Shown here in pieces: positions 36,531 to 48,721 of a stretch of 64,000 bases of DNA. Position numbers and translations under genes: made by a program. How positions within the stretch are numbered: the stretch's first letter is position 1; each line of letters begins with the position of its first letter. Source of the stretch: Plazaster borealis. Its lineage: Eukaryota > Echinodermata > Asteroidea > Forcipulatida > Labidiasteridae. The stretch is taken from the NCBI GenBank assembly GCA_021014325.1, contig CM037472.1, positions 33,628,234 to 33,692,233 on the forward strand, given 5' to 3'. Under the pieces are notes generated by a model that was not told the DNA's origin, made no database searches, and saw only the letters and a list, made by a program, of their open reading frames with translations.

Positions 36531-37590
36531 ATATTTTTTATATAGGATTTGAATACAAGCAAATAAACTTGTGTGCTCCTTGTTTGTTTGTTTGTGTGAT
36601 TGTTTGTTTGTTTGTTGGGGTGTTTTGGGGTAATTGCATTTGCTGCCTGCTTTCTTTGAGACACAAACATGTAACCTCCTAAAAGGAAAAAACAATTATT
36701 TCCATTTTCAGTAAAAAGGGAAGGACATTATGAACAAATTTGAATGTAGTTATTGCATCTGAGATAAGAACAATGTTATTTAGTTTCATTCTCAACAAGT
36801 GTACAGTGTGCAGTGTGTATTTGTATCTAAGAGTAAAAATTGCTGCAAAGAGAAATCAAGTTTAGGTTTTCAATTCACTTTCGGTCTTGAGGCTTGGCCT
36901 TCTTCAAGAGACTGTGAAATCTTAAGGTGCCTGAAAGGTCGCGGTCACGCTATATGTCTCAAGACAACCAGAGCCTCTGTTGTGTGTGTCTACTACACAC
37001 ATGAGAACGGAGATGACGACATAGCTTGAAGGAGCAGAACCTGCTAAGGAGGCTGTTGAAGGTGGGTGGGGATGACATGCATACTGATTGTGTAGGGCTT
37101 GACAGAGGATCACAGCCATAGGGCTAACGTCTGAGCTGAAGACGAGTGTATTCTTCTCATTTTTGAAGCTGTTTCGTGCAAACAGCCCATAGCCAATGTT
37201 TATCAAAAGCTAAAAATGACTTTCAGGGTATTTGATGTTTGATTTCCTGCTCATGTGTGTAAGTTAGTTGTTCTAAACTCAAATTCAAAATAAAAATATA
37301 ATTTTAAAGCTAACATGTACACATGCATGTTGATTGAAATCGTGGACCCAAGAATATAAGGAGATAGATTCTGATGTCTTGTCCCCCAAATGCGTGTAAT
37401 CAACTATGCATCAGGTATGTCCATTCCGACCGAATATTTGTGACAAAGATGTTGTTTTATATGTTAGAAATCTAGCAATGTGAAAAGTTGAAAATCAACA
37501 AGATGCGATGAATCACCTCACATCTACACCATTCTATCTCTGTGGAGGTTTCATTTGTATTGTGAACATTTTGTATGTGGAACTCGCACA
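36531..37590. other. Intronic sequence with a (TTTG)n run
   Basis: TTTG-type repeats lie at about 36580-36618. Minus-strand frames here reflect that repeat. Nothing else is supported. Confidence 0.4.
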
Positions 37591-37594
37591 TTAA

Positions 37595-37930
37595 AGGGTG
37601 TGTACAACATTGGTAATTGCCAAAGACCTGTATCCAAACTCGATGTCTCCCAACATATACATGAAATAACAAACCTGTGAAAGTTTAAGCTAAATCGGTC
37701 TTCGGAGTCATGAGAAAACAGTGAAAAAAAACCTTATGTGTTTTAACTTTTTTTCAAACATCGGAATTTATCCTGCAGGATAAATACTATTATTTTTACT
37801 CATTTCGTAAAAACTATGGCATTTCACGCAAAACTATTTCAAGGGAAGTTTTCTACCATGACCATCTTTATACCATGTGCAAATCTGTCAGCATTTTTAT
37901 TTTCATTCTTACCAATGTTGTACACACCCT
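37595..37930 (-). mobile_element. TTAA family C element, copy 1
   Basis: It is flanked by TTAA at 37591-37594 and 37931-37934. Ends AGGGTGTGTACAACATTGGT and ACCAATGTTGTACACACCCT are perfect inverted repeats. The interior shares aacaaacctgtgaaagttta and accatctttataccatgt with the copy at 8141. Confidence 0.9.
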
Positions 37931-37934
37931 TTAA

Positions 37935-38161
37935 AGATGAATAGTACGTACATAGTCAATCAGTGTCAACTCTTTATAAAATTAGATGTCGATCAAGGGA
38001 GATGAAATTATGGAAGAAAGCACTTTAGCACTTGTATTAGTTAAATCCAATTTAAAATTGACCACACTCTTGAAAGTGTAGTTTGAGACTTCGGTTTGTG
38101 ATTGCAATTGTTCCTCCTCTCTCAAGGGTTGTGTAGTTATAGTGAATAATTTCCCTGCTAT
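37935..38161. other. Short intronic spacer
   Basis: Nothing recognised. Confidence 0.4.
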
Positions 38162-38305
38162 AGCACAGCAAAATGCTACACAAAATGTATCAGTTGCTGC
38201 TCAACAAATTAGCATTTGCTGCTCAACATTAGCAATCAGTGTGCACAAAACTTGTTCAGTCTAAATATTTTGCTATGCGAAATTGCTGGACGAAATATTT
38301 CCCCG
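38162..38305 (+). repeat. Dispersed repeat V, copy 2
   Basis: It is homologous to 12284-12405 and slightly longer, with atttgctgctcaaca occurring twice in variant form. Confidence 0.55.
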
Positions 38306-38820
38306 AGTTAGTAATGAGCCAAGAGCACATCTCAGCTGAGCAATATACCACAAGTCAAGGATTATTAGTGTCGCTGCCACCATCTCCCTCCATTTCGTTT
38401 CTCGTCTGTCCTACTTTTATTTGCGCTCTTCTTCCTTTTTTTTATCCTCGGTCACCCTGCTTCCGTCTAGGTGTTTATAGCTGGAGATAAGTCCCGACAA
38501 GCCCGTCAGGTGGAGGGTAATCCATATCAATCTGATTATGTGTACGTGTGTTCCAACCAATCAATCACTAATCATAGATGCCGTTTTGTCCTCATCAAGA
38601 TACAAGATTCCACAGTATTTGTGGGGGGGGGGGGCCTCTTCAAGAGATGGCATCTGCGTCACCAGACCATTAGCCCCTAAGTTTCTAACATTAAGCACCG
38701 TTTAATTGCCACTAGCTAATTGGCCTTCATTAGCAGTTGTACAGTGCTGAGATTTAACTATTTGTATAAATACCTACCAACCTCAAAACAGCAAGTACAT
38801 TGAGTATTAAAGGGTGTGTA

Positions 38821-39133
38821 CAACATTGGTAAGGTTGAAAATATAAATTAATATAACTTACATTACATAAAGATGGTCATGGTGGAAAACTTCCCTTAAA
38901 ATAGTTTTGCTTGAAATGCTATTGTTTTTAGGAAATGAGTAAAACAATTACTTTTTATCACTGGTGAAAATCCGATGTTTGAAAACAGTGAAAATATATA
39001 ATGGGTTTTTTCACTGTTTTCTCATGACTCCGATTTAGCTTAAACTTTCACAGGTTTGTTATTTCATGTATATTTTGGGTCACATCAAGCGTGGATACTG
39101 GTCTCTGAAAATTACCAATGTTGTACACTTGCT
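38821..39133 (+). mobile_element. TTAA family C element, copy 2
   Basis: It is flanked by TTAA at 38817-38820 and 39134-39137. Ends AGGGTGTGTACAACATTGGT and ACCAATGTTGTACACTTGCT. Its orientation is opposite to 37595-37930, so the two copies, 0.9 kb apart, form a long inverted pair. Confidence 0.88.
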
Positions 39134-39137
39134 TTAA

Positions 39138-40128
39138 GCCAGCATCAAAGTAACACAATCGAAATAGAAGCTGTCATTTCAAGTTAAAGTGTTTTCTACG
39201 TTTTTGTTTTGCACTACAAAAACAAAAAGCCAGAATGAAAGTTAATTTTGAATCGTGACCAGGCGTTTATAGTGGGCAAAGGGTAGTACCAGTCGACATG
39301 TTCCCTGTGAAAAAACGCAATATGTAAATACTGATTGATCGGTATAGCAAATAATGGCCAGACTAATTTGAAAGGAACAAAAAACAAGGTCGCTCTAAAT
39401 TACACTGGTGTTTACTTGTTAAATGTACGATTGTAAACAACACCTCTAACCATTCATCAACAGTTTTCTAATCAGAACACTTCATGCGGAAACATTTCCC
39501 GGGAGGACTATTTCTCATACTTTAAAGTGACAATGATTAAAATACTAATGATTATGTTTAGTCACCTGCCAATTTTAAAGTGCAGCTTTAGAGGAAAACA
39601 GCAAGATTGTCTTCATGTTTTAATGTTTGAGTGTGTACAACAATCAAATATTGAAATGGAGTACACTTTGGTCTTATTTCTATTCCGTTTTTATTTTATC
39701 ATATTGAGTTCAATATATACATTGTCAGGTATATTGATCCGTAATATTTTATAAAACTTGGGTTTTGTGCATGCTTACTAAAGCCATATATGACCGAAAG
39801 CAGAGTAAACGTAGACAAATAGAATACATAAACCATGGTACATGAAATAACAGCTTTACCTGCATAGGTCATTGGTTTCATCAAGTATGGTTTTAGAAAA
39901 GAAACAACAGGGTTCAATTGTCGTATCTACTGTTAGGGCTTATGTATGACTTGCAGTCAGATTGGAAGTGTGTTGCTTGACTTCACAGCAGACGTCTTGA
40001 TTTTAAGAGCGATATCTTTCACCATGGTGTGAACACATCTAAGGAACTCTGCCACCTGTCAACTATGATTAATCAAGCAGCTAACCAGACTGGAAAAAAG
40101 TGTACATTTTATTTATGATCATTAATGC
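39138..40128. other. Intronic sequence without a recognised element
   Basis: A short palindromic run near 39200-39230 (tttttgttttgcactacaaaaacaaaa type). No supported gene. Confidence 0.4.
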
Positions 40129-40315
40129 AGGGCCTAATCTTTAAGCAGAAAATTTTGATTAACATTTTCCTGCTAAGCGAAAATAAGCAGGATACCAGTC
40201 CAAGATGACACATATCACATGGTATTTTGGCTGGTAACCTTATTGTGGTAAGCGAAAATGTTTTTCGCTAAGCTACCTAACTTGCGTGCTTCAGCGGGTC
40301 TATGAAATTGTCCCC
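40129..40315. mobile_element. SL stem-loop element
   Basis: gctaagcgaaaataagcagg, ataccagtcc and ttggctggtaaccttatt match the SL family; the end gggtctatgaaattgtccc is diverged. Confidence 0.7.
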
Positions 40316-40485
40316 TGAGGTTTGTATTAATAACACTAAGCCCTCTGCCTACTTTTTAAAGGGATGGGGCAGAATAGTGTCATCTTCCCGTAGGTTCATC
40401 TTCCCTAGGCATTTCCCCGCAGACTGTGCAAGTCTTGCATACTTTTTTGGGTACCTCAGGTTTAGTCCCACAAACGTGGCTTTAA

Positions 40486-40840
40486 AGGCAAAGTACCTTT
40501 GTTTTTTGGAACCGTTCGATTGTTTTAATCCTATTTAAATTTAGAAATATACAACACAGCTAACCTGTAAACAATTTCACTTCAATTGGTGGCAGCGTTT
40601 TTTTTGTTTTTTTGAGATTTCGCAAAAACTCTGAGCGGATAAGTCCATGCAGGAAGAATAATCCGTAATTGGAGTACACAATCTTGACAATCTTTGGAAT
40701 CCCTTTCTCTAAAACCACATTGCTTTGGAGGGAATCGTTTCTCAAAATGTTATACATTATCAACAGCTGCAGTGCTTCTTACCAAGTAAGTTTTTATGGT
40801 CATAAATTTTTGGAGTAATTACCAAAGGTATACCCTCCCT
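40486..40840 (+). mobile_element. TTAA family E element, copy 2
   Basis: It is flanked by TTAA at 40482-40485 and 40841-40844. The interior has gagatttcgcaaaaactctg, agcggataagtccatgcagg and ttcttaccaagtaagttttt, colinear with the other E copies; ends are diverged (AGGCAAAGTACCTTTG / ACCAAAGGTATACCCTCCCT). Confidence 0.8.
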
Positions 40841-40995
40841 TTAACATTTGAAGGAAACAGACTAGCGCACTTTAACGGGACTCAACGTGCCAATATGTGT
40901 GTCAGACATGCACAGTCTATGGAAACATTTTCTAAATAAACGAAACTGTTCATGGTGGGACTAGAATCTAGTGAGGTTTGAAGAGTCTCCATGTA

Positions 40996-41122
40996 CATGA
41001 AACTTGGGTTGTGGTGGTTCTGAAAATGAAGCGGTGGTTTTTTAACAACTCAGAGATAAAACAACTGGTTCTTTTCAGAAATATCACATAGAGTTTGTGT
41101 ACATGGTGTCTCCGCAAACCTG
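40996..41122. repeat. Dispersed repeat H, diverged copy
   Basis: Similar blocks tggttctgaaaatgaagcgg, tggttcttttcagaa and catggtgtctccgcaaacct occur in inverted order, consistent with a degraded version of the palindrome at 29753. Confidence 0.5.
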
Positions 41123-41636
41123 ACTAGATAAAATAAATACAGATCACCGTGATTGAAAAATACCTCAGGTGTGTGTTCTGACCCCCCCCCCACCCCTTTA
41201 AATGAATACCAACAACAACAGCAACAAAGAACTGAGTCCGAGACTAGACACCAAAACCACAGGCTATTGCAAGTCACAGAACCCGTAAGGTTGTTCAGAA
41301 TGCTACCAGTTATATCACATCAACAGTTCACTGTACATTATGTACATGAGTCATGCATTCTTGATGAAATTAAAAGTAAATGCCAAGATTCCATCTCATA
41401 TAGCCAGAACTAAGCCCTGAAGTTTGGAAAGCAATTTCAGCCAATAAATAGAGTGTAGGCCTTGAGGTGTTTCACACCACATTGGAATAAAGTATGATTT
41501 TCTAGATGAAATGATAAAGTAACTCTTACAGCCATCCTGGGAAAAATTATACCTTCATGTTTGACTTGTATACATTACAGAACCAGATATGGTAACAATC
41601 TCCCCACCACCCCCCCCCCACCCTGAAAAATGAAAT
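41123..41636. other. Intronic sequence without a recognised element
   Basis: It has C-rich runs at 41181-41197 and 41608-41621 and a CAACAA run near 41207-41226. No gene. Confidence 0.4.
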
Positions 41637-41860
41637 TAAATAAATAAATAAATAATTAATTAATTAATAATTACAAATTAAAGATAAGTAAATAAATAAA
41701 ATGATACAAACTATTAGAACAAAAATATATATACAATATAATATGAAAAATAACACAATAAAAGTAAAAATAAAATAACAAAAAGACAATAAAACAAATA
41801 CTAATAATACAAAATAAATAAAATAAACAATAAAATAACATGGTTTTTTTAAAATTCATA
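41637..41860. repeat. (TAAA)n/(TTAA)n microsatellite and extreme A-rich stretch
   Basis: TAAA and TTAA units lie at 41637-41670, then almost only A and T with scattered C up to about 41860. The 62-residue Phe/Tyr/Ile-rich minus-strand frame is a composition artefact. Confidence 0.85.
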
Positions 41861-41956
41861 AATAAGTGTTTAATCTGAGATGGATGTAGCTTTCTGTATT
41901 GGAATTTTAAAAGGCAACTTTTTAAATATCCAACATTATTTAATGTCTTACTTTGT

Positions 41957-42253
41957 ATAAATAATAATAATATCTAGTTTTATATAGAACATTTTACAAT
42001 AACAATTCAATGCACGTTCTATTAATGCCCTCGTCATTGGGCCAGTAACATTCCTGTAATCTTTCTCAGCTCCCTGGGGAGTACTACAACATTAACCCTC
42101 TACCCTCCAGGTACCCATTTATACCCCTGGATGAAGACAAGCATTTTCTTGCTCAGGGACACAAGTGTCATAACCGGGATTCCAACCCACACCCCAATGA
42201 CTTAACAACCAGAACTTTATTCCGGTGAACTAGACCGCTCGGCCATGACTCGC
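41957..42253 (-). mobile_element. tRNA-headed SINE, near full length
   Basis: On the minus strand it begins gagtcatggccgagcggtct (box A-like) and has ggtgtgggttggaatcccgg (box B-like). A body follows through ccctgagcaagaaaatgctt and ggtacctggagggtagaggg, ending in an (ATT)n tail at 41957-41975. The head resembles tRNAs with a long variable arm (Ser/Leu type), but no intact cloverleaf is claimed. Confidence 0.8.
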
Positions 42254-42356
42254 TGCAATGCACCATGAGCATCATTTTTAGCAGATACCAGCGCTTTTCC
42301 ATGTGTGTTATTATAATTCATACCTAAACATCTTTATTTCTTCTAATAGAGCAAAG

Positions 42357-42728
42357 CAGGGCTCGAATTTGGGGGGAAAATCCACAAGACCGCAGGACTT
42401 GTAGCTCAGAATCTTTACTGCACTAGGATTTTATTTACAAGACCAGAATCAAAATGAGAAGAGACCAGAATCAAAATGAGAACAAATTTTTATCATCTAA
42501 CTTGTTTTATTTGAACAAACACTATAGAGAAGATTTATCTTTTCTGTTTTATGGGTGATACTGAGCAGGATTGAAAGATATTTGTGAGACTCAAACTCAA
42601 CTTTTGAACATCATTCTTTTGAGACAAAGATGTTGAATTGAAAAGAAACAAGACATACGGACTTGTCCTGTCTTGAGTTTACTGGGCCGACACTGGACCA
42701 CTGGCCTCCCAGTGTAAAATTCGAGTCC
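42357..42728 (-). repeat. Dispersed repeat K, copy 3
   Basis: Its reverse complement matches the other K copies. On + it has agcagggctcgaatttgggg, ccgcaggacttgtagctcag and, at the far end, attcgagtcctgcaaagg. It contains a local duplication of gaccagaatcaaaatgagaa at about 42441-42482. Confidence 0.7.
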
Positions 42729-43567
42729 TGCAAAGGATTTTTTTCCTGTTGTCTGTGAACGTACACTCCACATTGCATCATAATAATGTCTAGATAATAA
42801 CTGAGTACCATTTGTTATTCTGAAGAGTGCATTAATTTTACGATTAAGTTTGCAATAAATACAATTTACTGTGACAATTTAAATAGGTCCTAAAAGAGAT
42901 ACAAAAAAGTGGATTACCAATTTAATTTTCTGGAAAATGGCAGGTATTCCTAATGCCAATATTTTTTAAGGATAAGCAGCGATAAAACCTAATACTTTTT
43001 GTTTGGGGGGGAGGGAGGGAGCTTGGCATGGGAGGGGGGATAAGTATTTATCCTGATTACTAAATGCTGAACTGTATGTTACATGTATTATATGTATTTG
43101 CTCATTTTGTTTTTAATGTCAATTCTCCCTGCAGAAAGTTCATACTTTTACATTGAAAGTAAACAAATTAACTAATAAATCTTGGAACAAACCAAACTCA
43201 GTACTTTGTCGTCATCATTCAACATTGTATTTAAAATAAAAAAGTCAACTACCATAGCTTTATGTTACTGTCGTATTATGGCACGATATGTGAAAAACCA
43301 CTTATGATTTACAATCACTCATGCAGAGGTAATTCCTATACAATTGAATGCCGATCATGGCAAATCAGAACGGGGCGACTTCACATTCGCCTTTGATTTC
43401 AATCTTAGTGAATCCAAAATGTTTTTCCGTTTGCTGAGCGGAGAAAGCTGCCCCTTTTCTGCGACTGCTGCGTGTGTAATTAAAATGTTAGCCGTTTTGA
43501 TAGATTCAGGCAAGGTTAATCAATCAATAGCCCATTACCAATGCCTTGCCAAACAGAACTGGAATCT
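42729..43567. other. Intronic sequence without a recognised element
   Basis: A G-rich run lies near 43004-43040. The 43344-43571 frame is unrecognised. Confidence 0.4.
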
Positions 43568-43729
43568 TTAAAGGAAGTGTACACTATGTGTAAATAAAAC
43601 ACAACCTTCGAAGTTCCTTTTGACCAAAAGAGCTTGTATAACTTTGGTTTTTGGAAAAGTAAATCCATTCCAACTGTGTTGTTTTTTAAGGTCTGATTTT
43701 TGCCGATTTGAACAAAAATTTACATTTAA

Positions 43730-44215
43730 AACTATAGGAGTCCCATGTGGATAATTATAGAACGCTTTGGACACTTGGCAGTGTGGCTTCCAAAAACAAT
43801 AGTTCCATGCTCGTTTGTCCAATTGAGGCAAGGTTGGTGTTTACATGGAGTCATCCACATTGTTTAGAAATGTTTTTTAGACAAGGTTGGTGTTTACATG
43901 GAGTCATCTACATTGTTTAGAAATGTTTTTTAGAATGTTCAGACTGTGGGGTCGTTGAGTTTCCGTGTCTATTTTGTGTTTATTGTGAAATTGTTTTGAC
44001 ATGACTAGGATCTACATGTATGTGTGAGTTATATCAAACAAATATTGAATGCACTTTCGTTTGTGCATTGTCGCAGAATATAATCACTTAGTGAAATCTG
44101 CCTTTTCCATTTTACTCTGCTGAAATGTAATTGTCCAGATTTCATCTTGTGTGTCGTGATTATATTCTGTGACAATGCACTCATACGCATCCAATATTTG
44201 TACATTAATATACAA
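43730..44215 (+). repeat. Dispersed repeat J, longest + copy
   Basis: It matches the reverse complement of 62655-63110 over ggataattatag, gctcgtttgtcc, ggcaaggttggtgt, gagtttccgtgtct, gtgtttattgtgaa and caaatattgaatgc. A unit of about 53 bp (gacaaggttggtgtttacat onward) is duplicated at about 43829-43935. The 3' end (44066-44182) folds back on itself through gcattgtcgcagaatataat. Confidence 0.7.
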
Positions 44216-46395
44216 TCTCTTTATATGTCTAAAAGTATACTTTCTGAAAGGATAGGATGGCAGTGTAGCTTTAATATACCCTTGGGGAAGGTTTTGTTCT
44301 TCCATGTTCTATCCGTGTTCTTTCGTACACCTTGTGAGAAACTATTGAATATAGGCCAACATGATGATTTTAATCATATTGATCCAACCCTGGGCGGACG
44401 AAGGCCTCAGCTTGTCAAATGCCTTCATTTCTTGCTACATGTGCGGATGATACGTGTTCATATTTTGACATGGATCATGGGCCGCTGATCCATATCAGTT
44501 TCTACACGCATGTATATATGCACTTAATATAATATTTTATGAAGAATAACTCAGTGTGTCAGATGGGATATCCTCTGCTTCTATTTATGGCTCACGAATT
44601 CAGATTTGTTTGTTCAAATATAATTATTGGGGATAACTGCAAATGTTTACACCTCTGCCTTATTTGAAGATGTTCTAAATCTAGGGGCTTCCAAGGAGAA
44701 GCAGTAACACAAATTGTGTTGTTGGTTTTTTGTATCTCCATTTATACAAAATAAATAAATAAATAAATTGGTGATGTAAAGAGTATAAGGAAAAGGTTTA
44801 TGGAGCTGTGGTGCCCCTGGCCTGCCTGTGATTATCTGCCCCAAAAATATTGGTTGTTAGAACACTGGCATATATCATGCCCTTTAAGCTTGCACAATGT
44901 GTAAAGATGGTATTTGTCTCAAGCATTTAGCATAATATATGCAAGCTGCTTATCCCAGCCCACCCCCCCCCCCCCCAGCCACCTCGGTCTTCTGAATAGG
45001 CAGTATATATGCCTCATCGATATTGCCTTGTTGTCAGCTCATCATGAACTGGTGTGGTCAAAATAAATTTATGTTGTCGGTTCCAGTAATTTTGATTTCC
45101 CTGCCATACATGATCTTTTTTTTTTTAAAGATGACGTTAAATCTTTTCATTGGTCAAATGAATGTGATTTTTGTTTTCATCTCATTTGGGAGAGTATTCC
45201 TCTCATCTTCTCATACCATTTATTGAAAAGGAAATTATGCAAATCCTCAATTTATTTTGTAACACCTCCGGACTGTTTTATAATGAGTCAGGAAAACAGA
45301 AATACAGTTTGACATTGATCAGAAAAATCCATTCAACCGAATTTCTGCTCTGCCTGTGTCAGTATGCAGACATTGTCTTTAATAAGAATGACTAAGTCTA
45401 CCATGCTGTACATGTATTTCGATTTGACCCAGAATCTAGTTCACAAACTGATCATTAACCAATTGTCTTAGATGTAATTACCATCCACAAATCAGTTGGA
45501 CGCCTCATTTATTGATTGGCTTCCAAAGCTAATAACCAAGATATATTTAGAATCCTTTCCCCTCTTCTGAAGTGGTAAGTGGGAACTTCTGATACCATGA
45601 GTCAATTTTATTACAAGTGGGGTTTTTCATTAATTCAGTATACAAGTCATGGTTTTAGGACTGGGTTGACTGGTTTGTATTGCTCCGGCTATATACGGTG
45701 CCATGGTTTCAGTCAATAATACAGGTGTTCAAATTAACGTACCATGAATGGAGCTTGTTGCTCACTCTACACGTTGTGGCAATTGCCAGCATGATGTGTT
45801 TCCATCTTGATCCAACGCATATGCAAATATTACAGTGCCTTATGTTCCGTCTGCATAATGTTATGCTTTGTAGTAACTAGACATAGAGTGAGTCATGTCA
45901 CGCGGTCTTGGAGTGCCAAAGGGAAGGAAAGATGGGAGGGGTAGGGGGGTGGGATAGACCGTGGTACTATGATTTACATAGTTGGCCCAGATGCAGCCAG
46001 AGTCAATAATTTGCAGATGACAATTTTTGTTTGGTGAAGATTTTCTTTTTTCCAGACTGAAATTGAATTACAGAGATTGATTGAAGAGGTTAAGCCAAAA
46101 TCTCCATCTGTAGATCAATGCTTTTGTTTAGCTTGTTAAATCTAGATTCGTCATCATTATGCGCTTACGACCAATACAACCCTGCTTTTACAGTTAGCTC
46201 AGAATTTCCAGCATAGTGTGTAGACTAGAAGGAAGAGAGATTTCAAGCACTCACTCACAAAATTCCTTGCTTATACCCATGAAGTCAGCTAGCAAGTTTA
46301 ATATTTGTACAGGCTGAGTTTGCTGCTACATTTGCTGATTTTCTGCTTAACTTATCAGTGGTGTAGAATTGGACCTCCTTGCAGGTAAAAACTAT
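44216..46395. other. Intronic sequence without a recognised element
   Basis: It contains (AAAT)n at about 44747-44766, a 14-base C run at 44963-44976 and a G-rich run near 45938-45953. Small frames such as 44147-44488 and 45023-45395 are unrecognised. Confidence 0.4.
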
Positions 46396-46526
46396 GGTAA
46401 GCGTGTAAATGTTAATTGCGTCACCTAAAATGTGCACTAGACTGTATAACACATGGGGACACTGACTTCCAAAATGGCGCAACCAAGATTGTTGTGATGA
46501 TGACGTCCGGTGAATTGGGTCAGTAG
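46396..46526 (+). repeat. Dispersed repeat R, copy 2
   Basis: Colinear with 26331-26452, with ggggacactgacttccaaaa and ggcgcaaccaagattgttgt shared. Confidence 0.6.
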
Positions 46527-47370
46527 GCCTCTTGCATGGAATTCAGTTGATTGCTAATGACATGCGCCTCTTAGAAGTATGGTGCATTATGAATAGCAAT
46601 CTTTATCCTGAAATCATTAAAATAAATTATGACTGAATAATTTTGTCAATTAAAAAGACATGAATTATGTGAAGAAGTTATTTTGTCTTAAAAATTTGAA
46701 CTAAACTGAAATCATAAAGAATAAAAAATTATAGGGTTGTGTGAGAAATGCATCGGCAGTTTGACCTTTAGTTAGAGCGCCTGTTTGGAAAAAGTTGAAT
46801 GTTTTTCTTGAGAAAGGGGAAAGGGTGGTTCAATTACTTCAATTAAATGTTTGTTTATTAATCCATGAAGCTGTCTCAGCAGTGGATGTATTTTGCAGCA
46901 GCAGTAATGACCAGAGACAAGTTCACATGCACTATTCCACTTCCAAATGAACAAATTACCCATCCACGTCACTGTGTGAAGCCAGTTGTTAAAATGGGTG
47001 GATGATTACTGAAAATCCATGCATGTATTCCAGAGACGGCTTGAGATTCAAGTAATTTATGGCCAGATGTTAACTGTGCAATACACTGCTCGGCTTACAT
47101 ATCAAACTGGCCAAGGAAAAGCATCAAATATATCATGTGTAATGCCCAGCAAAACGATAAATTTAACCTATCACTGATTCCATCACGCCCACTCCGAGAA
47201 ATCTCATATGTAGAAGTTGTTGCATATTTTTCTCTGAAGACGTGATGATTCATTGACTGTGCTATTTTTCAAAGTACAGCCGCATTGGTTTAGTTCCATC
47301 AAAATCAATGGCTCTTTTTTGAAACCCTGGCTATTGGATTCACCTTCTTCTTAGGCTCTGTCTGCCTGTT
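46527..47370. other. Intronic sequence without a recognised element
   Basis: AT-rich, nothing supported. Confidence 0.4.
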
Positions 47371-47374
47371 TTAA

Positions 47375-47757
47375 AGGGATTGTATACGTTTGGTAATTGG
47401 AATCCACTGTTTGTTTCAATGCTTTGTAGTCGTAGATATATACCATAAAACTAACCTGTGAAAATTTCATTTCAAAATCTGGTAGCGTTTTTGAGATATT
47501 GACGAAAATCTTGAGCGGGTATTGTCCACGCAGGAAGAATAATCTGCAATTGGATTACACAATCTGAGAAACGTTACAACACTTCTCAGATTCAAGTTTT
47601 TGGGGATAAAACATGATATCTTTTTCCATAATCGCAGTACTTCAAAGTGAAAAGTTTCTCAAAATGCATTATACTATCCAAAGCTGCTGTACTTCTTACC
47701 AAGTAAGTTTTTATTGCCATTAATTTTCAGAATCATTACCAAACTTATACAGACCCT
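47375..47757 (+). mobile_element. TTAA family E element, copy 3
   Basis: It is flanked by TTAA at 47371-47374 and 47758-47761. Ends AGGGATTGTATACGTTTGG and CCAAACTTATACAGACCCT. It is highly similar to 21559-21931. Its right TTAA is also the left TTAA of the next element. Confidence 0.9.
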
Positions 47758-47761
47758 TTAA

Positions 47762-48091
47762 AGGCCCTGTACACTATTGGTAAGATCGAAAAACACAATG
47801 TTCACAGATTCACACATAACTTACATGATTTAAAGTAAGTAATGGTAGAAAGGGTTCCTTAAAATATTTCTGCCTAAAATGCTATCGTTTCTGAGAAATG
47901 AGTAAAACAATAGTTTTTATCACGCGCAATAATTTGAAAAAACAGAAAACACATAAGGTGTCTTTTCACTATTTTCTCGTGACCTTGATGACCAATTAAG
48001 CTCAAACTTTCACAGGTTTGTTCATGCATATGTTGAATCACACAAAATGTGGACACTGATTTTGAGCTGTTACAAAAAGTGTACAATACCT
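47762..48091 (+). mobile_element. TTAA family B element, copy 2
   Basis: It is flanked by TTAA at 47758-47761 and 48092-48095. It starts AGGCCCTGTACACTATTGGT and ends AGTGTACAATACCT. It shares gaccaattaagctcaaactt with A and C elements and almost everything with 12918-13211. Confidence 0.9.
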
Positions 48092-48147
48092 TTAAGCACC
48101 ACACCAAAAGATGGAGCCTTTAAGCCGAAGCCGAAGCAGTGATTGAA

Positions 48148-48590
48148 AGGCACTGGACACATTTGGTAATTGTCAAAGACCAGTATTCTCACTTGGTGTA
48201 TCCCAACATATGCATAAAATAACAAACCTGTGAAAATTTGGGCTCAATTGGTCATCGAAGTTGCAAGAAACTAATGAAAGAAAAAATACCCTTGTTGCAC
48301 AAATTTGTGTGCTGAGAAAGGCTTCAGGCCTGAGAAAGGCTTCAGGCCTGAGAAAGGCTTCAGGCCTGAGAAAGGCTTCAGGCCTGAGAAAGACTTCAGG
48401 CCTGAGAAACGCTTCAGGCCTGAAGTCTTATATTTTGGCGAGAATTTACCTCTTTCTCAAAAACTATGCTACTTCAGAGGGAGTCGTTTTTTCACAATGT
48501 TTTATACTATCAACAGCTCTCCGTTACTCTTTACCAAGTAAGTTTTTATGCTAATATATTTTGAGTAATTACCAAACGTGTCCAGTGCCT
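48148..48590 (-). mobile_element. TTAA family A element with internal minisatellite
   Basis: The left flank is a mutated TTGA, the right TTAA is at 48591-48594. Ends AGGCACTGGACACATTTGG and CCAAACGTGTCCAGTGCCT. It is 443 bp rather than about 370 because an 18-bp array occupies 48313-48420. Confidence 0.88.
48313..48420. repeat. 18-bp minisatellite, 6 units
   Basis: The unit tgagaaaggcttcaggcc is repeated six times without gaps; units 5 and 6 each have one substitution. A frame here gives a repeating hexapeptide, GLRKAS, which is an artefact. Confidence 0.95.
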
Positions 48591-48721
48591 TTAACAAAGG
48601 GCCTTTTTAACTATAAGGTTAGAAGGGAACATGTATAGGCTTTCTTTTGGAGTTTCAATGATGATTCATAATTTCGTTTTTCATAAAAACAAGTGATGTC
48701 TTCCTTGTACATGTACATTAA

